Source: Ichthyophis bannanicus
Taxonomy: Eukaryota > Chordata > Amphibia > Gymnophiona > Ichthyophiidae
Length of the DNA stretch: 64,000 nucleotides
Reading direction: 5' to 3'
Assembly: GCA_033557465.1 (NCBI GenBank)
Contig: CM066045.1
Location: forward strand, 131,771,596-131,835,595
Shown here: one piece after another, positions 20,220 through 31,284 of the stretch
Layout: each line of letters opens with the position of its first letter
Position numbering within the stretch: position 1 is the first letter of the stretch
Position numbers and translations under genes: made by a program
The notes under the pieces: generated by a model
Told to the model about the DNA's origin: nothing
Databases searched by the model: none
The model's input: the letters and a program-made list of their open reading frames with translations, nothing else

Positions 20220-20339
20220 TCAAAAGATAACATGGTTAGTCTCCAAGCTTCTGGAAGAGGCGCATTACCCAGAGTTTCGGGACTAGACTGGAGTTCCTCA
20301 AGGAACAACAATTAGCAGTTAAGTCTAATTTTGTCTTCT
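20220..20339 (+). repeat. DIRS-D right terminal repeat
   Basis: It holds the inverted counterpart of the complementary region (actggagttcctcaaggaac) and the palindromic site AATTAG-9 bases-CTAATT at 20310-20330. Similarity to DIRS ends stops at about 20339. Confidence 0.72.
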
Positions 20340-21334
20340 GCTACTGAAACATTATAAAACATTGAAATTAAACAAAGAATTAGGAAACAATGGTATTTTT
20401 ATTTAAATAACAGAATGGACATATAATAAAGTGAAATCACTCATGTTCTAAATCCTTTTCCCAAATAGCTTGAAGCTAGTTAAGTGAAGTTAAAGCAGGC
20501 CTGGATTTCGGCATTGGCAACTACCTAGGGCACCAGATTTTGAAGGCACCAAATATTCTGGCCAACGAGGAGCCTGCCTTTGCTCACTTAAGAGCCATGT
20601 CCATGTTCTGCTTGAGAGGGGTGGGATTGTGGCACTCTGGCCTTCCTCTGCTCCTCGTCTCTCTTCTGTCTCTCCAAACTTTGGGATCTCTGACACACTC
20701 CAAATCCCCCTGCTCTCTCGTCTTGCCTATGGCCGTTAAATGTGGCTTAGAGTTAGAGTGCATTTTCTTCTTTTTATTTTGGATTTTTAGATTACTTTTC
20801 CAAATAATGCTCATAGTGGCTTACAGCATTATTAGTATTCAAGTAGTCAGGTTAGGTTTTCAGGATAAAATATCTTACCCAAAGAGCTTACATTCTAAGT
20901 GTTGAACTGAGACAAAGGAAGATAGTTACTTGCCTCATGTAACAAGAAGGTGTCAGCAAGAGAAGTGGGATTGAAACCCAGATTTTTGCCGGTTCTTGGC
21001 CCATTCTTCTTACCTCCAGGACACACTTTCTTCCAAGGTAGTTGCATGTTCAGAGGTACATAGTGGTAGATGGCAGAAGGATTAAATTAGGGTCTCTAGG
21101 AACGGAGTCCTGCACTTTGAAACTTGTAGCTTGTCTTCCCAATCGGCCTGTGTGTTGTAGCATCTTGTCTAACATTTCTAGTTCCAAGGTCCCTTATAAA
21201 TCAATCAATCAACAAATATTGAGGGTCTGCAATATGAGTCTTCTAGATCATGTTTTGGATTTGTTAGTAGCTCAAGCAGCTGTTGAATTCTGGGCTATGA
21301 TAGTATACCCATGTGTGGGTAAATTATTCCTTAT
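20340..21334. other. Gene-free stretch
   Basis: No open frame here looks like a protein of any family I recognise. The first 130 bases are AT-rich. The part around 20500-20700 reads like an old repeat, but I cannot name it. A weak SINE-like match is listed separately. This stretch may be original genomic sequence between the two nested blocks, or the remains of older repeats. Confidence 0.5.
20913..21015 (-). repeat. Possible tRNA-derived SINE, old
   Basis: Read on the minus strand, the phrase ctgggtttcaatcccac near 20969-20985 resembles a B box, and gcaagtaactatcttc follows where MIR-like SINEs have the tgggcaagt region. The match is short and diverged, and no A box or duplication was found. 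Confidence 0.3.
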
Positions 21335-22250
21335 CATCCTGCTAGACCAGTCCAGACCTATGGGTTATGCTTCTTTGCCAGCAGATGAAGGCAGACTTGA
21401 GCAACTTTCAGTGATGTCATCCCTAGGTATATCTGCTGGTGCAGCAGCGAGGGAAGCCAGTATTGGTCTGCCTCCAGGTGTTTAGACTGGTGCAAACAGG
21501 CCTGTCTCTCCTGGGCCATATTATGGTGCTATGGCCTATTTTACTGAAAACAGTATGCCAAACGTTTGCTCAGAGCTCAGGAACACCCCTTTCTCCTTAG
21601 GTCGGCAGCTGCCATGTGTCTAGTGTTGTTTCCTATGTTCCAGCACTGGTGGGCCTGAGAGGAGCAGTAGGACCCCATGGGACCCCTGAGGGCTGCTGAT
21701 ATGTTGGGACCAGGCCCCTCTTCCCTCTTGCTGTCATCCTATATTCTTGCTAGATTGCTTTTGGAATTGTTTTCTAAATTCTTTTTCTGCCCATTGTATT
21801 CTGTTAGGCTGTATTTGGCTGTTCAACAAAGCAGCTTCAGATTTAAAAATGAAAAACATGCGGCCTTCTATAGTAGCATGGGCCCTCGTAGGCCTGTGTA
21901 GGCAGCAGGGAGAACCCTACTCTTGTTTCCCCACTGACCTGTTGGGTGCTGGGTCTCCCTTTTTGCTGTGATATGCCTTTTTTCACAGCCAGTGCCATTT
22001 TTCTTGGCAGTTCTTTTTTTTGTGTCCTATGCAATTTTTTTTTGCACTCTCCTTTCCGTATTATTTTTTCTTTGCCATGTGTAGCATTGTTAACATGCCT
22101 GGTGCCTGGCATTGTGCCTCTTGTGGCTCTCATCATCTCGGTTCCTTTGTGGGCTCCTTTTGCCTCCTCTGTAATGGGGATGAATAGGGCTTGATTTTTT
22201 CGGCAGTTGGGAGCCCCATACCGAATGATGCCTTCTCTGAGTCCTGTACA
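21335..22250 (+). mobile_element. Possible DIRS left-end fragment
   Basis: At 21335-21420 the sequence follows the plan of the left ends of DIRS-E and DIRS-F: about 25 bases, then accagtccagacc, then tatgggt, then ccagcag. The right partner of this end is not in the window, so this may be a truncated element. The rest up to 22250 has no gene I can name; short open frames there look like noise. Confidence 0.35.
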
Positions 22251-22254
22251 TCCT

Positions 22255-24157
22255 GTCTGCCTGTGGGGCAGTTGGCCCTCTCAGGGAAGGGTGGCCTTGA
22301 TAAAGATGGTGATGCTCCCACAACTGCTTTACCCCTTATAGATGATACCTATGTGGGTACAGGGCAAAGCAGAGCGATTCTACCGGAACATACTCACTAC
22401 ATTTCTGTGGAGAGGTAAAAGGGTGAGAATTAGCTATCAAACACTGATGAGGAACAGAGAAGTGGGGGATTGAGTCTTCCTAGCTTGCGACTCTACATGT
22501 GGCTTCCTTTTTACGTTGGATATATGGACAGCAGGTGCAGGATGGTAGGTACGCACCCCCAGACCTTTTTGATGGGGAATGCGCCCCTTACAGCTGAATA
22601 AGCCTGATACAGTGCTCCAAAGAGGGAAGCCATAGAGCCGTGGGCAGGAACAGATTTCTAGAGGCTTTGCAAAAAGCGTGGGAGTGGTGGCGGCGTAAAA
22701 TAGGAGAAGCTGTAGGTAAATACTCCTTCTGCCACATGGTGGGAAGCCCAGAATTCCCCCCCAGGTATGGAGCATGGTGTGTTTCAGGACTGGGAAAAAA
22801 GGGGATGCAAGTTTGTGGGACACCTGGGAGAGCTGGGGAAGGGCAGGTTCCCTTCATTTGGGGATATGCAGGAGAAATGGCAGATATCATGAACATATTT
22901 TTTTTTGCCTATTTGCAATGTCGTCATTATGTCACAGGAGACAGAGAGGATGGGCAGAGAGTATGCACATTCACATCCTTAGATAAAGTTGTTTTTACCA
23001 CTTCTGTGAAACAGAATAGGATGTCACATTGGTATTGAGTAGCAAGCTTATGGGGGGAAGCAACGCCGCTAAGGAAGCAGGCCACTGCCTGAACCACTGA
23101 ACTTGGAGAACCACTGGAAGACACGGACATGCGAGGGTTCTTTGAGAAATTACCAAAAATCACGGGAGACATAGGGCTATGGAGTGGAGGAGTAGCCTAG
23201 TGGTTAGAACACTTCTTGGTAGCCAAGCAACCAGGGTTCAATTCCCACTAGCACTCCTTGTGGCCTTGGGCAAGTCATTTAACCCTCCATTGCCTCAGAA
23301 GAAAGGCCTGGCAATCTATTTCCAGTCACATTGCCAAGAAAACCCAGGCACATATTGCATTTGCATAGGGCTGCAGGAAACCCAGATAAAACTGTTACAC
23401 AGTGTGTATATAACTAGAACAAAGGGGCACAAATGAAACTATGGGGAAATCCTGAATGTTTGCACTCTCAGAATGAACAGGGTACACTGAGACACACATT
23501 TTTGGAATGCCACAGGCTAACAGCATACTGGAGGGATATTCTAGGACATATTTGGAGAGTCCTGGGATGCACAGTACAGTGGACATACACAGCACTATTA
23601 TTAGGAGGGGAAGAACCACTGCAGGAAAAAGAGGTGAGATCTATGGGAAGGACATTTGCACAGGTGGCTCTCCTGCTGTCCCAAAAGATCATCCCAACAT
23701 TGGATTGAACCTGAAGCACCGAAGGATGGGTAGTGGAAGAGCAAAATGTTAAAAATGGCAGAATGGGTGTCGCGAGACTTATAAGGGAAATATTTGATGG
23801 CAAGATAAAACTATATGTCCAGCAATGTGAGAGGAGAGGATGTGGAGTGAAGGGGGGGAGAAAGGGGGATGGGATGGGGGGGAGGGGAAAAGGGCTATAG
23901 AGTACAGGGATGAGGAGGGCATCTTAGCCCAGCTTACAAGGAACATAGTCAAAGGGCAGTATAACAGGTGGCATAGAATTATATGAAGGGGTGCCACCGG
24001 AAAAGCTGCACTAAAAGACTGCCAGGGTTGAAATGGCCCATGGGTGGCTGGGTTGAACCTGTTTTATGATTTATGCTTTTTGCTATCTGTCTCTGTATGA
24101 AGCTTGTATGATGTGCCATAGCCCAAATAAAAAAGTATTTACTAAAAAAAAAGAAAA
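22255..24157 (+). mobile_element. L1-type LINE, 5'-truncated and decayed
   Basis: Readable pieces of an L1 ORF2 C-terminal half: ALIKMVMLPQLLYPL near 22300, FLWRGKRVRISYQTLMRNRE near 22405, and the late Cys/His region with GTLRHTFLECHRLTAYWRD near 23485, all on the plus strand with several frame changes. It ends with an AATAAA-containing stretch (cccaaataaaaaagta at 24122) and a poly(A) run at 24144-24157. The right flank is DIRS-G recombinase. The left boundary is approximate and I could not define a target duplication. A SINE lies inside. Confidence 0.75.
23180..23300 (+). repeat. tRNA-derived SINE
   Basis: The unit shows an RNA polymerase III A box (tagcctagtgg, at 23194) and B box (ggttcaattcc, at 23234) at tRNA spacing. 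It is followed by the phrase gtggccttgggcaagtcatttaaccctccattgcctcag, broken here only by quotation, which is typical of tetrapod MIR-like and CORE-type SINEs. It sits inside the L1 and depends on a LINE for movement. I could not define its tail or duplication. Confidence 0.75.
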
Positions 24158-24375
24158 GCTGGCAGGGTTTTTTCTGGAGCATCATGTGATGGCTGACAAT
24201 GTGCGTGCCATGGTGGCTTCTATGGCGAGTCTGTGCTCGGTGCCCTTACTGTAGATTTGTTGGGCTGCCACCTGGTCTTATGTGCACCCTTTCGTTGCAC
24301 ATTACTGTCTAGAGGAGACCTCCTGAAGGGACAGCGCCTTCCGCCAGGCGCTCTGTCACCTCTTCGGGGAATAAT
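24158..24375 (+). pseudogene. DIRS-G tyrosine recombinase, C-terminal remnant
   Basis: The segment corresponds to the last 70 residues of the DIRS recombinase. The nucleophile region reads FVAHYCLEE with Tyr kept. The His-x-x-Arg motif reads ADNVRAM, with Asp in place of His. Two in-frame stops are present (near 24252 and 24326). The gene was dead before or soon after the L1 arrived. Confidence 0.75.
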
Positions 24376-24548
24376 GCAACTTCTCCCCTCCGACCCGTGA
24401 TGTTTAGGCTACCAGAATGGGGATTGCATCTTAGTTGCTGCCACTGCAGTATTAGACTTCCAGCGAATCAGCTCCCCCTGCTGCCCTTTATGGTCTGCAT
24501 TTTGGACCATCCGTGGCTTTTACAGATTTCTTCGGTAGCTTGTAGCTT

Positions 24549-24655
24549 GGCAGTCCCATATATGAGGACGTACATCCTGCTTGTTCCCATAGAAAGCATA
24601 GTTACTTACCTGTAACAGGTGTTCTCCAGGGACAGCAGGAATCAGTCCTCGCAAC
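24549..24655. repeat. DIRS-G internal complementary region
   Basis: It pairs with the outer right end at 41150-41215 and contains GTTACTTACCTGTAAC at 24601-24616, the complement of the 41190-41205 site apart from one base in the spacer. Confidence 0.8.
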
Positions 24656-24974
24656 CCTCCCTTCTCCCCGTGAAGTTGGTTTTTTTTTATGTTTTATTGA
24701 GCTATGTCATCATACTGAGGTAAGATGGCACCTTTGGGCGGGAAGGTGACCGCACATGCACAGTGTATTTATTTATTTTTATTTGTTTGAACAGTATTTC
24801 TATACCGCCATTTCCAACGATCAGGGGCGGTTTATATCAAACAATTGTCTTTTACAGAGAACAGAGTAGAAAACTAATTTACAATGAACTATATACATAC
24901 CAGCTGTCCATACAGGTGGGAGTCTGGTGGAGGTTTGTTAAGATTGAACTATGTACATACTAATTAAGCAGTTA

Positions 24975-25293
24975 TTACCAGTGGAGAGGGAATAATTATG
25001 TCTTATAGGTAGTTAATGGGAAGGGAGCAGATCAGTTAGGAGGGGATTGCTTAGAAGGAGTGAGTATCAGTATTATTGCCGATGGAGTTGTTATAATATT
25101 CGGAGATAGCAGAGTTTTTAGTTCCAGCAATGTTTGTAGATCTTTGATTGATATGATGGTGTCTGGAAGGGAGTTCCAGAGAGTGGGTGCTATATACGTG
25201 AAAGCTCTTTTGCTGGTAGCCTGTTTAGTCTTATGAATTGTGGATGGTATTAAGAGAAGATTTTGATTGGTTTTTCTCCTGCACCTAGCATCT
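24975..25293 (-). pseudogene. L2-M protein, C-terminal piece
   Basis: Contains KQATSKRAFTYIAPTLWNSL and the following helix, typical of the L2 C-terminus. The preceding piece (27525-27830, with LHWLPIASRIEYKIILV) lies beyond CR1b, and the two join in frame once CR1b and one catct duplication are removed. A SINE-like unit at 27639-27770 also interrupts the preceding piece. Confidence 0.78.
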
Positions 25294-27524
25294 AGGACTA
25301 GGGCTGATAGAATACATTCAAAAGCGAGTGTCTTAGACTTTAGGAAAGCTAACTTTGCCAAGATGGGCCAATACCTCTGGGAGTCGTTAGCGGGATGGGA
25401 ATAGCTGGGGGATGTAAAAAAAAAACAGTGGGCAAAACTGAAAGGGGATATTTTAAGGGCAAACAACCTTTTTGTTAAAATGGTAAATAAAGGTAAAAGG
25501 AAAAGGAGACCGCTATGGTTTTCGAAAGAAGTAGCTGAAAAGGTGAAGAAAAAGAGGGAGACCTTTATGAAATACAAGAGATCACAGAAGAAGACAGAAA
25601 TCTATATTTGGAAAAACTTAGAGAAGCTAGCAAAGTAGTCAGGAAAGCAAAGTTTCAAAAAGAGGAGGAAATAGCCAATGCAATAAAATGGGGGGATAAG
25701 ACATTTTTTCAGATATGTTAGTGAAAAGAGGAAGTTCAGAAGTGGTATTGTCAGACGCAAGGGTGAAGGGGAGGAATATGTAGAAGCTGATGAGGATAAA
25801 GCAGAATTGCTTAACAAATATTTCTGTTCTGTGTTCACAGATGAAGAACCAGGAACAAGACCTCAGAAAACACCCAGAAACAGGAACAGAAGCGAGGGGC
25901 ATCTTGAACAATTTTCATAAGACCATGTTCGTGAGAAACTAGCTAAACTTAAAGTAGACAAAGCGATGGGACCAGATGGAATACACCCTAGAATACTGAG
26001 GGAACTTGGGGACGTTCTAGCAGCTCCACTGACTGACCTTTTCAATACCCTGGAGTCGGGAGTGGTGCCAAAGGACTGGAGAGAGGCTCATGTGGTCTCT
26101 TTACGCAAAAGCGGAAGTAAGGATGTGGTTGAAAACTACAGGCCGATTAGTTTAACTTCAGTGGTGAGTAAATTATTGGAAACGCTGCTGAAAGAGAAAA
26201 TAGTGAGATTTCTGGAGTCCAGCGGATTACAGGATCCAAGGCAGCATGGATTCACCCGAGGTAGGTCTTGTCAGACAAATCTGATTGATTTCTTTGACTG
26301 GGTGACAGGGAGTTGAATTGAGGAAGAGCACTAGCTGTGGTGTATTTAGATTTCAGTAAAGCCTTTGACACCATTCTTCGCAGGCAATTTATAAACAAAC
26401 TGAGCACCCTAGGGATGGACCCTAAAGTTACTGCTTGGGTTAGAAACTGGTTGAGTGGGAGGCGACAAAGGGTACAGGTAAATGGAGTTCACTCTGAGTA
26501 GAAGGAAGTTACCAGTGGTGTGCCCCAGGGATCTGTCCTTGGTCCGATTCTTTTTAACATCTTTGTTAGTGATATAGCGAAAGGGCTGTCGGGTAAGGTT
26601 TACCTCTTTGCGGATGTTACCAAAATCTGCAGTAGAGTAGATACCCAAGAAAAGACGCCCAAGAAGGTGTAGATAACATGAGGAGGGATCTAGCTAAGCT
26701 TGAAGAATGGTCTAGAATTTGGCAGCTAGGATTTAATGTTAAAAAATGCAAGGTCATGCATTTGGGCTGCAGCAATCCAAGGGAGCAATATAGTATAGGG
26801 AGTGAAGTACTTTTGTCCACAAAAGAAGAGCGGGACCTCGATGTGGTTGTGTCTGATATATCTTAAAGGAGCTAAACAGGTAGAAAAGGCGATAGCAAAA
26901 GCTAGAAGGATGATTACGTGCATAGGGAGAGGAATGGCTAGCAGAAAAAAGGGCGGTGATAGTGCTTCTTTATAAGTCTTTGGTACGACCTCATTTGGAG
27001 TATTGTGTGTAATTCTGGAGACCACACTTTCAAAAGGATATAAACAGGATGGAGTCGGTACAGAGTGTGGCTACTAAAATGGTTAGTGGTCTTCATTATA
27101 AAACATAAGAGGACAGACTTAAGGATCTTAATATGTACACCTTAGATTAAAGGCCGAATAGAGGTGATACGATTGAGACATTTAAATATCTCCGTGGGAT
27201 AAATGCACAGGGGGAGAGCCTCTTTTGACTGAAAGCAAGTTCTACTATGAGGGGACATGGGATGAAGGTGAAAGGGGATAGATTAAGGAGTAATATGCGG
27301 AAATATTTCTTTATGGAAAGAGTGGTGGATCCGTAGAATAGTCTCCCAGTGGAGGTGGTAGAGATGAGGACAGTATCTGAATTCAAAAAAGCATGGGACA
27401 AACAGAGGATCTCTAAAGGAAAAAAGGGGACTGTTGTAGTTGTTGATATGGAAGGACAGACTACATAGGCCACGTGGTCTTTTTCTGTCGTCATTTTTCT
27501 CTGTTTCTATGTTTCATCTGTAAG
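25294..27524 (+). mobile_element. CR1b, CR1-clade LINE in L2-M
   Basis: A CR1 copy bounded by catct at 25289-25293 and 27525-27529. It ends with a repeated tttctatg-like 3' tail. Readable reverse-transcriptase blocks: DKAMGPDGIHPRILRELGD, NYRPISLTSVVSKLLE, HGFTRGRSCQTNLIDFF, then LDFSKAFDT and GVPQGSVLGPILFNIF with frame changes. The catalytic Asp pair reads FADV, so the second Asp is lost. Several stops show that it is old. The endonuclease is missing (5' truncation). Confidence 0.85.
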
Positions 27525-27638
27525 GGTGTGTATCTTAGTTGTAAGGACTGAGGGGGAGATGTTATTGAGGAGTTTAAGTGCGACAAGTATTATTTTGTAT
27601 TCAATCCTGCTTGCTATTGGGAGCCAGTGAAGATTGTA

Positions 27639-27770
27639 ACTGAAATCTCAATGTACAGTAACTGAAATCTCAATGTACCGTACAATACATTATGATTCTG
27701 TAAAGTAAACCGCTGCTGATCGTAGGAAGCAGCGGTATACAAGTGTTTACTAAATAAATAAATAAATAAA
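27639..27770 (+). repeat. Short SINE-like unit with L2-type 3' end
   Basis: A 132-base insert flanked by a 9-base duplication aagattgta (27630-27638, 27771-27779). It begins with a near-perfect direct repeat (actgaaatctcaatgtac twice) and ends with the stem-loop ccgctgct ... agcagcgg, then tataca and an aaat tail. It could be a SINE borrowing the L2 3' end or a very short L2 copy. Confidence 0.75.
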
Positions 27771-28497
27771 AAGATTGTAGAGAATTGGTGTGATGTGGTT
27801 TGTTAATGTCGCTTTAGCAATAATCCTGGCGACCCCACATTCATCTCCCCAGCCCAGATCCAGCTCTCCCGTGCCGGATCGAGCCGCCGGAGGCCGGTCC
27901 CAGCCAGCAACACCGCCGCCCAATCGGGGCAGAGCCGGAACTTTAAAACAGAAGCGCCATCGGGCGCACCCGTGCCTGGCGGCCCGCGCCTGAGGGCCTT
28001 GACAGAGAGCCCTTTGGCGTGGCCCTTAGGCGGAGGCCAAAACCGGAGGCCACACATCACCAAGCAGACGAAGGAGCGAATAGAAGTGGAGCTACGAAAC
28101 CGGCCAAGACAAATCGCAAGTCATGTCAATAAGCAATACTTTATAGGACTACAATAATTGTATAAGCACACTGTAAGCTACTTGCTTCCGTTTCTTTCCT
28201 GTGATAATTGCTATGTAGAGCAGGGTCTGCCTCTGTAACCGCTCACTCATATACTTACCCAACACATTATTACCTTATGTTATGCATGTCTGTTGTACCT
28301 ACTATGGGAGCTTATTTATTTGTTGAACAGCACACTGTCCACCTGTATAGCTACCAGCCATTTTAGCAAATGTATGGTTACCAGCCAGTTTAATAATGTC
28401 ATACTGTGTATCAGCCTATGATAGTCCAACATTCCTGCCCACTTTGAGGCCTTTCCACTCTACTCACTAACTACACTCAACAGGGTAGATACCCAGA

Positions 28498-29880
28498 ATG
28501 TCCCCATCAAGCATCGTCATAGTTGCTCTGTACCTCCTCTCCGGATGGATCAGTAATGCCACAGCCTTATCTCATAATCAGAATCACATACAAATTCTTC
28601 AGAACCATAGAAGGAGATGGTCAACTGCCCCATTCCACAAATCAGAGGAACCTCCCCGCACACTCCACTCCCACTTACTACACGTCGCACTACAACATAA
28701 TAAGAAATCAAAGCAAGAAGAAAACTCCCACCCCCAAAACCTAAGATGCGCTCTCATAAACGCCCGTTCAATACGCAAGAAATGGCCAGTGATCTCCGAT
28801 GTGATATCCCTACATGACCTTGACATATTCCTGATTACAGAAACATGGCTCTCCAACGATGATAACGTCCTACTTAACCAACTCTTACCTACCAATTTCA
28901 CAATACACACATGCCATAGAAACAACAAAGGAGGAGGAGGAGTACTCGCCCTCACCAAGTTGGACCTCCATTTCCACCTGGTAAGCGCAGACAGCACAAC
29001 AAACCTCGAGTCAATCACTATAGCCAACAAACACTGCTCTGTTAACCTCATTTACAGAGCCCCATCAATTGATTCGGATGTCCTCTCGGCAATAATTGAC
29101 CTGGCTTCCAACACACAAAGCCCTTGCACGCCAAGCTGGCTTCTTGGAGATTTCAACCTACCTTCCTTACAAGAGGCTCAGGCATCATCCTTCCTCGAGG
29201 CTCTCAAGGATTTAGGATATAGCCAACTGGTAAAGGAACCTACCCATGTGAAAGGAGGCATATTGGACCTGGTATTCGCTCCACAGACATCTCTCAATTC
29301 AACCAATGCCCCTGGGTTGTCCATCATCGCAGTTCCCTGGTCTGATCACAAGCTGATCGTTTTCCAAATACCTCTGCCCAGAGACACTCAGAACAAAGCC
29401 AGGTGGCTGAGCAGCACCACCAAGGCACCACTACGAAGATTTCAAGCCTTCGACAAGGACTGGATTCTTACTAAAACCCGCCCACTCCTCGCCGCGACAA
29501 CACTCAATCCTGATGATATGGTCTCTGAATGGAACAAGAGCTTCAGTACTCTTGCTCTACGTCTACCGTCCAACAAACTTCCAAGGAAACGGGCTTCCGC
29601 AGCCTGGTACACCACAGAGCTACGATCTTCACTCATCCTCCTAAGGAAATTGGAAAGACACTGGCGTCGATCTCACTCCGCAGAAGACCAAAAGGCATAT
29701 AACTCTCATCTTGCACGGCACCGTGAAGCAGTAACTGAAAATTTAAGGCGATTCCACACAGACACTCTAAAACGATCACTGAACAAACCACACGACCTGT
29801 TCAGCCTCATCAAGAATCTAACTAAGGAACCTGCACCCGAACAACCAAACGAGATCCACCCTCAAGATTTTGCGAAATAA
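28498..29880 (+). pseudogene. L2-P endonuclease domain and linker
   Basis: An open frame of 460 codons. The AP-like endonuclease runs from about residue 80: LINARSIRKK, LITETWLS with the catalytic Glu, LGDFNLPS, and WSDHKLIVF with the catalytic His, so all key residues are kept. A linker rich in Arg and Leu follows (ASAAWYTTELRSSLILLRKL). The frame ends in an aaat microsatellite (29876-29905) that brings stop codons in any frame, followed by about 15 further L2 codons before the solo LTR. Confidence 0.85.
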
Positions 29881-29948
29881 ATAAATAAATAAATCAATAA
29901 ATGAATACCTGCAATCAAAGCTATGCCAGACCAACAAATCTCCAGTAC

Positions 29949-31280
29949 TGTGGCAAGGAGGCCTATCCAGAGTCTGGGGGAGGACAAAGAGACAGGGAAT
30001 TCACCCTAGTAAAGGGCCCCCTTTCACCAAGTCAGGGTAGGAAAGCCATAAACACCTCCAGGAATCAGAAACCTTCCACGTGGCTCACATTTCATGCTCC
30101 CCCCTAGTGGAATGAAGGGGAGAGCATACAGGGCCCAGAACCCCTTAGGCAGTGAATGCTCCAAGCACTCATGTTCCCGAAGTCAGGCTGATTGCCGTCA
30201 CCTGAGTAGGGAGGGGTTGAAGCTAGAGCCATGGAAGTATAAACCCAGGCCAGAGTATGAGAAAAGGGGAGGGGAAGCAGGAAGCCAGGCTGACACGAGC
30301 AGAAGCACAGACACAAGCAAGGGAAGCTTGACTGGTGCTGAGCAGAGCAGAGGAATTGAGCTTCCAGGAGAAGGAAGTGCTAATTGGCATATAGCATGTC
30401 TGCAGGAGAGTTTGGAGCCAGGAACAAGAGAGACTCCAGGATCCCCTCGGGAGGCTGTTAGCTGAGCACTCTGAGCAAGACGGGGAGTCAGAACCTATGC
30501 AGCTGGGAGAGCCCGAGGTGAAGCTGAATGATGAGGACACTCCCATGGACTGTTCCTTTTGCCAAGCTTTAAACCTGGGACCGTAGAGAAAGCATGCCAG
30601 TCCTGAAAGAAAGTCTTCCAGGAAAAAGGTACCGATATTCCACAAGCAGGGTGGCCGTGATTCCCATGTATTTGTAAAGGGGAAGTTTACAGGGACTAAG
30701 GAGCAAGCCTGGAACTGTGATAAGCTTGTTAATCACCTGCTGCTGGAATGAGGACACTGGGATAAGCTAAAGTAGTTATTGGAACAAAGCTTTCTGTTGC
30801 CCTGAATTATATTTTGTTACTTGGAAGGTAACCAAGTAAGGTTTGAAGCTGAATAGAAGCTAAACTACCACAGACTTTAAATGTGATTTTGTTTTTGTGC
30901 TTTAGCCAGCAAGGCTAAAAAAGGGAATGCAATATCCTTGCTGTTAAAGACTGTGTATCCTAAACTATAGAGAACCTTTAAAACAGCATTTTTGTGTTTG
31001 GGTTTTGGACAATGCTCTATTTCAAAGAGTCCTGAACAAATAATCCTGTATGTGGTATGATCGAACCATTGTGTACAAAATAAATTTCTGTCATTTGCCT
31101 TACCTCTTTGAGTCTGACTACAGCTTTCTGCCTGATGCACCCATACAGCTAAACAAAGACTACATTTCCCAGAGGGCACTGCGGGGAAATAGTTTGAAAA
31201 AGCTGAAAAAGCAGATAGCAGAAAGTTCCTCTAATAATCCACGCCCCTCTAAGCTAGAGGCGAGTGGTGGTGGCGTGGCA
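29949..31280 (+). mobile_element. Solo LTR, 1332 bases, in L2-P
   Basis: Starts TGTGGCAAGG and ends GTGGCA, giving the TG...CA ends of an LTR, with a 4-base duplication GTAC at 29945-29948 and 31281-31284. Removing it and one GTAC joins the L2 reading frame exactly. An AATAAA lies at about 31078. There is no gene inside and no second LTR nearby, so it is the product of LTR-LTR recombination. It differs from the LTRs of the Gypsy element at 45326. Family unknown; orientation assumed from the AATAAA. Confidence 0.8.
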
Positions 31281-31284
31281 GTAC

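Larger units (their letters stand above)
18604..20339 (+). mobile_element. DIRS-D retrotransposon, right part
   Basis: The sequence resumes in the tail of the DIRS reverse-transcriptase gene (frame 3: QPWYMDLVRSLADHPWR and MPQVDRFSLTTWLLKG). It then runs through a decayed recombinase, an internal complementary region (19822-19911) and a right terminal repeat ending near 20339. Ends carry ccagtccag-type repeats, which places it near DIRS-E and DIRS-F and away from A, B, C and G. DIRS-C inserted between its reverse transcriptase and recombinase parts. Confidence 0.8.

Noticed and set aside
21042..21485. A 147-codon open frame in the region between the two blocks
   Set aside because: No recognisable domain, odd composition, and its second half lies in what looks like a DIRS end.
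22191..22418. A gag-like open frame with a Cys cluster
   Set aside because: The other frame reads as L1 ORF2 (ALIKMVMLPQLLY), so the Cys cluster is a shadow.
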